A stretch of 64,000 bases of DNA from Aphrophora alni. Its lineage: Eukaryota; Arthropoda; Insecta; Hemiptera; Aphrophoridae. The DNA lies in assembly GCA_963513935.1 (NCBI GenBank), contig OY740769.1, forward strand, positions 106,247,762 to 106,311,761, in the 5' to 3' direction. A model generated the notes under the pieces. That model made no database searches, was not told the DNA's origin, and was given only the letters and a program-made list of their open reading frames with translations. Shown here piece after piece: positions 47,869 through 59,705 of this stretch; the first letter of the stretch is position 1, and each line of letters opens with the position of its first letter. A program made the position numbers and the translations under genes.

Positions 47869-50800
47869 GAATTCAATTATCTTTTTCTTGTTATTATTCT
47901 CTAATTTTCCATAACACCAGTTTATCCTCAGTTGTGGAATCACAAAAACTTGTTAGACATAATAACAATATAAAATAATTTTAGCTCTATGTTATGTTAA
48001 TGATTACAATAATCCAAAATGATGTTGAAAAGAACATATTCAAAATCAGGAATGTCATGTATTCCATTCAAACAAAATGACCTCCATGAACTCTAGTAGC
48101 AAAAAGTCTAAACAGACAATCTATCAAATTACCTAAATTATAATACTACATCTACGATCAGAAAATTAATTATACATATTTCAAATAAACTATAGCTAGA
48201 GCTAATTTGATTTTGACTATCTAGACATAGTCCATATCTAATTCTTATGTGTTTATTATACCCATACTTGGAAAAAGTTGGCACCATCCCCTCCCTGATT
48301 TTACGATTTGTTTTGTGCTTACACTACTATCTAGTTAAAAAAGAATAACTAGTGTAAAGAAGTTCATATTTTGATATTCTTATTTTGTTGAAATGAATTT
48401 GATTTGTTTTTTGTTGTTTTTTGGAAAAAAAAGATAAACTTTTATTCATCAAAGTAGAAGTAAAAAAAAAAAGCCAGTTGATTCTGTAAGAGTAATGAAA
48501 ATCTTAATCAAAATTAAGAAACAATGGGAGATCCATACAGAGAAGGTGTGGTTGTTGCTGCTTAGCCAGGTATTTGTTTATTCAGTAACTACAACATACA
48601 AGTAATTTCACCAAATTTAATTGAAGTATAGTTCAACCAATACTTAAGTAAAATGCCCGAATGTAACTTCTCCAATGCTCATGAACCCAAGGAATTTTTC
48701 TTGTATCCTAAAAATTGAATTAAAAAGATTAATTGAATACCTCAAAGTAAAATATCAAGAAATACCAGAACAAATATAAATTTCTATTCTGAGTTCAATT
48801 ACACTGCATCTTTGTGGTTCAACTGTGCAGATGAGGGGATACTATGCAATGGGTCTTGTCCATGGTTGATTCATGAAACCACGGGAGGGAGCCTTGGCTA
48901 ATCCAGGGAAGTCTATAGGAAATCTATTATTTAAATTATCTTATCAACATTTAAAAATCACACCAATCTACAGAAATTAGGGAAAGTCATTTAACATGAA
49001 CACTTAGTGCTTTTTTGTAATTTTATATTCTAATAGGGGACTATGCCCCTGGTGCCGGCCTGGAAGGCTTGTTCTTCTCCTACTTTGATAACTTGATACT
49101 TGGTTAGGATTAGGGTTTCTCTATTATCATATTCTTTTAAAAAAAGAACTTTGATAAAAACATATCAAACAATATACTATACATAGGTGCTATTTTTAAT
49201 TTAAAAAAATTTAAAACACAATTCAAATTTGAAATTCTAACACTATTTTATTAGATTTTGATAAAATCTGAAAAGAATGATATCAATCAAACACATATAA
49301 TATGAGAATTTGCAATCAGCAATAGTCTTCCAATTATCGCCACTAAATCTAAGTTATGCTTTGTAATGTGCATATTTTGAATTTTTGTAAATGAGATAAA
49401 ACTCGCGGTAAAATTCATGCGTGATGTAATTGGATCAAAAGCAAACGGAAGTTAATAAGGTCAAGCAAAAATGGTCTTTATGGCTGTTTCTAGAATAACG
49501 AAATAAATCAAAAATAAATTCCCAAAAAATGTATTTATAAACAATGTTTAGTCTTAAGATAAACTTAATATTTGTGTGAAATTGTGCTTATATGAAGTAA
49601 ATTTGCTTGTTGTCAAGTGGTTATGGGTTTGAGGCTATAATCACGTGATAGAATCGTGATATCCGGAACTTGAAAGCAAGAGCTGGTTATTGGAGGATGT
49701 CTTTCATGTCTGCTATGGGGTGACTGATGTGATCACATTTAATTTGGAAATAAGAAAATGCAATTGAGTCACCCTGAAGTATAACTAAGGCACACAAGTG
49801 ACCATGAATAAGGCACTGTCCATACTCATCTGAGCCTTGCTCACAAAGTAACCAGTGCACCACAATCGAGTTTACCGCTAAGAGCTAGATGGCTTCTTGA
49901 TTATTAAAATGAAATTTTTATAATGAAACCATAGAAATTAAATTTATGTATAAGGCTTTTTTAACCTCTTTGTCAAGGAGATGTGGTAGAGCAAAATGTT
50001 AAACAGAATACGGCAACATTATTAAAATATTCCTAATACGTATACATATATTATACAACCTTTCTAGAGCTTTTGTTTATATAATACAGTAGTATTTTAC
50101 AGTATTGGTGTAGACTTATTATTTAAATTTTAGGTTTGGTTAATATTTATCAAAATATTGTAAAAATTACATTTCAAGTCTAAATTGTTATTTCAGTTAC
50201 TGGATTTACAAAAAACAGCTTCTGAATGGGCAATCACAGCATTGGTGGCAGAAACAATAAAAGTGTCCAATCCTTGGTTCCAAGTGTCAGAGAGTGATGG
50301 TGACGATGTGTCATTAGATCATGCAGTACTCACATTCAAGTTCACACTGCGCAGAATTAGCACAGTTTATTGCTATGTACTTTTTCTACCACTTTTAGGT
50401 ATTTTGTTTTTAAAATAATTGTTATCGTAATAAAGCAATTGATGATTTCTTATTATTAGCAATATTTTTTTAGTTAATGATATTACTGTTATTGTAGTTG
50501 GTATTACCAAGAGAGTATACTTAGATAGCTAACAACCATGATATAATTATGTTAATCTTTAACTAATTAATTGTAAGTAGTGCTACAATCTACTAAGGGG
50601 TGATGCCAAGTTGTACCATAATTGCATGCACCGTGATGGGATCAGAGACAGACGGTTTAATCCATGTACTTATATTAAATGCAACATCTCTTGTCAGTTT
50701 AAACAATATTTGTCAATATGGTTAATAAAAAAATTTTCAACATATTTTACACATTTTCTTAAAATTATCAGTAACAATATCTATTTTTTCAGTAGCAAAG

Positions 50801-53800
50801 ATGATATATATAATGGAATGCTAATTAGAACTGTTAACTTTATATAAATTGGTGCAGTATTTTTTTGCTGTTAAAAACACAAGTTTATGGTGCATTCCTA
50901 GGATCTAAGTGTTATCTGTAATTTGTTCATTATAGTGGAAATTCTGTTGGAGTTTTCTTGATAAAAATCATTATTTTTATTTCTTTGATCACTTTACAAT
51001 ATTTGATTCATAGATTATTCATAAGTTAAACGAATCTGAAAACACTCTTCAACATATATGTAGATCGTAGGGAAGGGGTCTTACTAACAAAACTCTACAA
51101 TCTATATGACTACTGTAAGCAATGGGACTACACAAATGACACCCTCCAACATATATAACGATCTTATGCAAGGGGTCTGACTACACAATACTCTCCAACA
51201 TATGGGATGTAACAACACTCTCCAACATATGGGATGTAACAACACTCTCCAACATATATGATTATCATAGAAAAAGGATCTGACTAAATTAAACTCTCCA
51301 ATCTATGAGAGAATCATAGGCAAGGGAAATCTCCAAACAAGATTTTCCAACATATATCACAATTATTGTAGGCAAGAGGCCTTATCAAACAAAACTCTCT
51401 AATCTAAAAGATGATTATAAGGCAAGGAGACTGCACAAACACTCTCCATCCATGTGATGCTCGTAGGCAGGCCCGACGAGAGGGGGGGGCAGCCAGGGCC
51501 GTAGCCCTGGGGCCCGGGACCCGGAGGGGGCCCGGGCGGGCTGACCAAGTTTTATTTTTTACCTACTAAATTTACTTTAAGAATAAAATCAAATGGATTA
51601 TTAGTCTAAAAATCAGAAAATTCGAATTATTAGATTTTTAGTTTCCTTTCTATTTATAATTAGTTGATTAAAAATTCATGTTTAGTCTTAAATTTGTCTT
51701 TAACTTTATTTAATAATACATTTTCTTAACTATTTAGTACCGGTACTTATCTATTGAGGCAAGGTCGATATATAATTCAAATGTGTTATTTTTAGCTGAA
51801 AAGTCAAAGACCCAAGTTGTACATTGATTAGTTTCTACGATTATTAATAGAATTTTGTGAAAACAATTAATTATTATTATCTCTTAGGAGCACAAATCAA
51901 AAGTTTTTAAACTTATACTGTTTTATTTTGTGTAAAATACAGTATTACAAACTTTTTTTAATGAATAACAAAAATATCACATGTCATCAATTACACAATA
52001 TATTATATAAAATATCTTTACAAAATATGTTTGTTGCATTATTATAAATGACGAGGTGGGGTTTCAGGAGTGAATTTATTATTTGACGGGGGCCCGCGAA
52101 AATTTGTCCCTGGGGCCCTTGGGTTCTCTCCACGGCCCTGCTCGTAGGGATGGAGCCTGCCTAAACACAATCTGCAACATACATGACAGCAGTAAACAAA
52201 GGGATTATTAAATAATCTCTGAAGACATAAAGCATCAGTAAGCAAGTGGACTGCCCAAATAAAACTCTCAAACATATTATATATGGCAACAGTATGCAAG
52301 GAGCCTGTCTAAACAATACTCTCCAACATATGATGACTTTTGGTAAGAAACCTGGCCAAACAAAACTGGAACAAATATGATGTTAGTATTTTTGTATTTC
52401 TATTGACTCTTTATGCATCACAGTTTAATGTTTACATTGGAAGTAGTTGATAATCTATAATTTATTATAAGAATTATCAGTTTAAATGGTTCAAGAATTG
52501 TCAACATACATGCGTAGTATTGTGAAGTAAATCCTTTAGCGAGCTAAGATTCTATTATGAAATTACTTTACAAATTGTAATAATTAAAAGAAAAGGGATT
52601 TATTACTACTTGTGCATTTTATTAATCGCCACACGTTGGTGCGACAATTGTAATTATTAAAAGAACCTGGGTTTGAATTTTATTTTATTTGATTAAAAAA
52701 GAAATGAAGTTATTAATTAATTAAGTTAATAAATGCTCAGCAAATTAGGGCGCCAGATGTTTGACATCAATTTAGAAAAAATGAAGTTAAATTATTAAAA
52801 TCTCAGGATGTAAGTTCTTTTAAAAGTGTACTCCACAGTGAATCCTCTGGTAAAATGAATAACTCTTGTTTTTTCTGAAACTTAACATGAATTTATTGAA
52901 CAAAAGAATTAGTACATTTATTTTTAACAAATTAAATCTCATAAATTTTCTAAATTATACATCCTAACATTCATTATTATTATTGCCTTTTAAGAAGGTC
53001 ATAGTTTTGAATCTTAAATTTCTTTATTTGTTGCAACTTAGAAAATTATTTATTAAAATTAACAGATAAAGGTTATCTGTTTTTATTATTAAAATTACTT
53101 TATCAAAAATTATATATGTCCGTAGACATCTCTTATTCTCAAAACAAAAATAATTCTTTAAGATATTAAATTTATAAAAATAGCACATTAAATATAATAA
53201 ATTTTACATAGATACATAAGATTTTATTTTCAGTGTTCAGTAACACTGGTTACCGTCTTTTGTTGAGGATTTTTCTCCATGATGTCCACATGATGGCTGT
53301 CGGTCTACGTTGTATTAATCACACATTTCGAGCCTTCCACTGAACTCGACTAATGTTTATATTTAGAATGTTTATTAATTTTTTAGTCCATTAACACCTC
53401 GCGATTGTTCACCATATAAGACATGTCCCGCTTTCGCTATTTGAGCGTACTTAGATACAACACGCATGATTGTCTTTTGTATGAAAATACGATTGTCTTT
53501 CATCTCTATTTTCATAATACGTTATTATTACTAACTGCACTAAGACTCCCTCCTCTATTCAAAACTAATACTGATTTTCAAAAAAATCACTTGACTACAT
53601 TTTTGAAAAAAATACTTGTTCAACACACGTCTTTCTACTCCAGACACCAGACTAAGACTGGTCTTAACACACCTTACCACCTCAACTCTCCAACTAAGAC
53701 TGCGAACTGCATGGTGCAATTCTATATCCTGTCCGCTACAGGGTTTACCATTTTTACCCCATGGACTTTTCATACAATCCTGCAAACGTATGCGATATTC

Positions 53801-56800
53801 GTCTCGCATAACATAGACACTGTTCAAATAGTTTTATTTTACAAATCTCTTGTCTATATTTTTTAACGAAACAAAACACTACTTAATTTATTATATTTAA
53901 TTATATCTAAAATTCTATACATTATTTTATTTAAATTTGGAAACCTATATCTTAATTTAATATTCCTTTATTTTAAAGTGTACGATGAGTCATGCTTTCG
54001 ACTTATATCTTCCCCCTCCCAAATTAATTCTAAACGTTTCCCGATTACTTTATATTCAAATTAAACTGACCATTTTAGGTATTACAAAATTCTTTATTTT
54101 ATGAATATTAGAAATAAAAATTACTCTAAGTTTCACATTACATTATTTATACTCATCAACTTTATCTCTTACAGTATATCTTTATTAAAAACAATGTTAT
54201 TTGTTTTATAGCAAGTATAGTTATGATGTTATCATGTTTCTGGATGACACCTTTCAGTCATGAGAAGCTGTCAGTGAACTGTCTTGCACTACTTATATTA
54301 TGCGCAATGTTGATAACTCTTCAGAAAGTACTGCCTGCTCCACCTGATCATACACCATATTTATGTAAGTTTTAAGATAATAAAATTAATTTAAGCATCT
54401 ACAACATCTTTAATGTTTTTAATTATTTTAAAATTTGAGACTTTTACTAAGTAGGAGTCTAACATTATGATTGTGAATAAAAGGAAAACACTCTTAAAAT
54501 CCACAATAGCACTATTTTTCTTTTCCTTATAACATTTAATATTTTTATTTATTGAAAATAACTAATGAAATGATCCAAAGTGAAACTGTACATAATCATT
54601 AGTGCAATATGTTTTTGTCAGACCAGATACACTTTATTGTATTCAGCCCTATTAACATTTTAAGATATAGTTTAGACTTCCACTTTTAGAAAACCCTACG
54701 TTTAAATTAATAAATTAAGATCTTTTGGAACAATTTTTTTTTTTTTTTTTTATATATTTGATAATTTGTGATATTATGTTTAACTATGACATATAAATAG
54801 AATGTTCAGAGTAAACTGAAAGAATCATGTCACAATATCAGTTAACTAATAAGTTAGAGAATGAAAATTGTTTTTGAAAATATAAGCTGTTAACTACAGT
54901 ATGGTTTTCTTTATTTTGTCGCCCTGAATATGCTACTTGTTTCATAGCTTTCTACAAAGTACTACATATAGACACTATGTATGTGTCTGCAGATGTAGCA
55001 AACACCTAAATAATTTTAAGTATGTTTATTTTCAGGCACTCGAGAACTAAGTGAGAATGGTCAGTTCAGTTGTGAATACATGACATGCTATTTTAGGAGC
55101 TATGGAGCAATGCAGCTGGAAATAATACTTTTGTTTGTCTTTGCAACTTTTAACAACCCAAAATAATCCAACAGATTTTTTGAGTGCATTATAAAAATTG
55201 TTCACTTAGCACTAAGCAGTAATTTACAGTGAATCCATAATCTATGCAGTCTGTGAATTTTAGGTAGTTTATTTACTGATCCAGATAAAACAAAATGTGA
55301 TGTGCTTCTTTAGTCATAATGAGATTTATAATCACATTTCCATCATTAAACAATTATATAAAATAACTAATGAAGAAACTATTTTCTTCTAACAGACTCT
55401 ATGTTATTTAATTTTTTTATTGTTAATGATGAAATTTAAAATTATCTTCTAATAATCTACGAAGACTGTATCAGAAAAAAAAAAATTAATGTCAAATCTT
55501 CTGTCTGAAAACAGGGAACATTGTACTATGATGATTCTTTTTCTTTCAATCACTTTTAATGGGCATACTGCTGGCCCCTCTCAGTTGTTTATTTTTCAAT
55601 GATCAAAAAGTCAATTTTTCAAAGATTTTTTTAATCTTGTACTTGTATGCCTATTAGACACAACTCGTTGTAATATGAAAGTTATTGTAAGAAATTGTAA
55701 TAGTCGAGTTGTAATAATATAAAAATAACAGATGGTTATTTTAAAAGAAATTATTACTTAAGTTATTTTTATTAAAGTTTCTATTAAAAGTTTGCTCAGC
55801 TAAGGGCGCCAGGTAGTTTTCACTTACCAATTTAGAAAATGAATTTAAAAGTTTAATTGAATTTAATTATATTTATCTCAGGGTGTGAATTCTTTTTCAG
55901 TGTACTTACAGTGATTTCTGGTTGAGAATGAGTAACGCTTGAACTGAAATTTTAACACGAATTTATTAAAGTGAAATTAGTACATGACATTTATTATCAC
56001 AAAAATATCAAATAAATCAACTAAGACTAACATCCTATTCAAATTAACTTTTTTATTACCTTAGAAGAAGGACTGTTTTTAGAAAACTTGAATTTAACTT
56101 TATGTTGCAACTAGAAAAAATATTTAAGAAATAAAACAGATTGAAATATCTGTTACTTAGTATTGAATTTATTTTACTTTTAAAAAGAATATGTCAATAG
56201 ACATCTATTATTTATTCATTTAGAAAACGTGATTATTAAAGTATCAAATTATACATTTTACTACCGGTACATTAAACATTATAACTTTCACATAATATAC
56301 AAATTAAGTTCTTTGTGTTGAATAACACATTTTTTACCAGTCCGTTGACGCCGATCCCTTTGTCCCGTAATGATGTGTAAAACATGGCATCGAAGATAAG
56401 TCATTTGTGCAGTCCGCGTAGAACTAGGTTGATTGAATTTGCTCCAATCACACTTTGAATTTTTGTTTTACGGATGTCTTTCAGCGTAATTAGTTCATTT
56501 TCTACACTTTAAAACTGTTCATCATTCGACCATTAAAATATTGCGCACGCGACAGTCTATTGTCTTATTTTGCAACACGCTATTTTATAGGAAACACTTT
56601 GTCTGTTCAAATTACACTGCATTTAGATTAGCTCAGTACAAGTTATTATCTTTAAACTTCAAAATCGAATCAAACTATACACTACATTTTTTCTGTCCAA
56701 AAACACATCTTACTCCACTAACTGCTACCTTAAGACTGAGGAAAATGCACGGTGAATTTTCTATATCCGGTATCGGCTATGTTCCAATTCTCACTGCGTA

Positions 56801-59659
56801 AGCGATATGTGTCTCGTCTACATTTCATCTAGTCCTTTATTCAAATACTACGCAATTCATAATTTGTCCATTCTCATCATTTTAATCACACACAATTTAT
56901 TAAATTTCTTATGACTAAATTTCCTTAAAATCTATACATTATTATTTATTCGTGTTTGGAAATCTATTCTATTATGAATTTACTTTATTTTAACCTTAAG
57001 AGCGATAAGTCATGTTTTTGACTTACGTTCCATTACCCTCCATTCAATACGATTTCTATTATAATAAATATTTCACTCAAATTAACCTTTTTTCGTATTA
57101 CAGTCACCATATTTAAAATGTCAGTGACACTGCACTTGCTCCAACAGACCAAACTCACCTTCCCCCCTCTCCTTTATGTAAAAGTAAATGTCTTTAAAAT
57201 TATGCAAGTTCCTTTGTTAAATGTTTATCATAAAAGCAAATATACTATACTCACTTTGCTTAATTTACAAGCAAAATCCCTTTCCATAGAATGCAGTATG
57301 TTGAATGATACAAGTAAATTTAACCCCTTAACGGATGATTAAAATTGACCAAAAACAACACAAAAATGTTGATTTTTTTTTAAACCTTAAATGATGGGAA
57401 ATAATGTCAAAAACATAAAAACCTTTGTAAAAATTGAAAATTTTTAGTTTTTTGCCATAGATAATGTTTTAGGGTTGGTTAGGTTTTTGAATCTGTAAGG
57501 ATAAATGGAATATATATGTATATTTATATTTATGAATATGTATATAGAGCGTCAACTTGTTATACATACATACACACATATATATATATATATATCACAA
57601 TGCAAAAATTTGAGAATTTTATTTAATTTTATTTAAAAAAAAAATTTTTTTTCATGCCACTTGCCTTTTGACTAGTGAGCATATTTTTTTGGAGTTTTAA
57701 AAATGTATGGTCCCCCGCATGATTTGAACCCGAAAAAAAAAAATCATATATAGCGTATTATTACGTCACTGGCACATTTTATTGAAAAGCTCACTGACGT
57801 AATATTACGTCGCTTACCGTTAAGGGGTTAAAAACAAAATAGGAGTAAAAAATTGGATTTGATAACTATTTGGCTGTAGACTGTTATCAATTAATTGGTA
57901 AATAAAACATTATTACATGGGGTTTTATATTATATGATTGTCAAATAAGTTAAAAGTAATGTAGCACTGGCAACTCGTACCCATTCAATTTATTGAAATA
58001 ATTGAATATTACATTCATAATCACCATTCTATGAGTGAACAATCTGGCGCTTGGATCAGGACATATATCAGTAAATGATGATAGATGGCTCCTATGTGTA
58101 GTTTTTGACTTTAAATAATGGCTTTATCAAAAAATTGATCACCAACTGAAATTAATAGTATGAAGACATGCTGTGAGTAGTGGAAATTTATATAATCAAT
58201 TTAAGTTCAATTAATATACCGGTACTTAAAGAAAAATTACTTGTAAAAAATTGTAAAAGAGTAATGTTAGGATTTAGAGTTAATTTAGTATTTCAAGTCA
58301 AGTCAAGTTAAAATATAATTGATAAATATTCTAAGTCCAATCAATAGACACCAGAGTATAAACAATCATTATAAACAGAGTACAAAAAGTTATGTAATTA
58401 CTTGGCTTTCAACCTACTACTAACATGTCACAAATGACCAAGAGTATATTATGACCAAGGTTGTTAGAAAATTGGGTTCAGACGCAGCAAGGAGGTTTCG
58501 ACAGTCAGCTGTCAGCAGCGGAGTTGGCACGATGTTGCCTGGAGGACCATTGGAAGACTCTGCCGGAACGTGATAGGGTGCTGTCACAGGATAGATTGCG
58601 AATAGAAGAGAATTTGATATGAAGGATCAGTACGGACACAGAGTCACGCTGACAGCTGACTGTCGATATCTCCTTGCTGTGACTGACCACGATATTCTAC
58701 CAACCTTGGCTTATATACTTTTGTTCATTTGTGTTGTGATGCGTTAATAGGTTGCAAGCCAAGCAATTACTTAACTTTTTGAACTCTGTTATGATGATTG
58801 TTTATACTCTGGTGTCTTTCGATTAGACTTAGAATATTTATCTATTATATTTTTACTTAACTTAAAATCCTAAATTAACCCTAAATCCTAACAGTAACCA
58901 GATAAAAATAATTTACTATAAAATTTGTTGTTTCAGTGAGATCATACAGTCATGTAATGTTAGTTGTTGCAATGTCAACAATGATGTCTGTTCTTGTAAT
59001 AACTATTTCACGATCTTTTCATCTTGGGCCACCTCCTAAATTTCTATGCTCTACACTTAGCTCGTGGGTTGCTAATACTTTCTTATGTCTTCCTGAACCA
59101 ATGTCTCTTGTAAGTAAATTATGTTTGATCAAAACCTTATACATTTTTAATATCATTGAAATAAATTTCAATGATTGGGATATATTTTTTGAAGATTTAA
59201 CTTGTCATATAACTAAAAGTCTTAAAATGTAAAATATTAAGTATTACTTAAGTATTAAATGTATATTTAATAGTTATAGTTCAGAGACTACATTTAAACA
59301 AAATCATATTCTCTCTCTTTCCTCCTTTTTCTCATTCATTTAACAGATATGCATACACAAATACTGTTATAAATAATAAATAACTACCTTATATTTTCCG
59401 TCTTAACAATCCAAATATTATTATCTCTCTACTAATTAATTTATATACATAAATAAGTTCATCCTGTACTAATCTTTATTTGAAACAGTGCCAATTGATA
59501 ACAAAATGACGAAAAATAACCTTAAATTTTCACAGTATTTTTGTAATAGGCCTACATCCCTGGGAAGGTAGCTCTTTGAAACAGATAATCTTAACAAGAA
59601 ATTTTTAAAAAATAAAAATAATTGCATGTTAACATGTATGTTTAAGAAACAATATTAAA

Positions 59660-59705
<46 letters not shown>

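Noticed and set aside
53423..53866. 147-codon plus frame in the intron 8 repeat
   Set aside because: Lies inside a noncoding repeat copy and is not kept open in the other two copies.
57700..57740. tRNA-like B box (GGGTTCAAATC) on the minus strand
   Set aside because: No matching A box or cloverleaf; it lies inside the piggyBac-type MITE.
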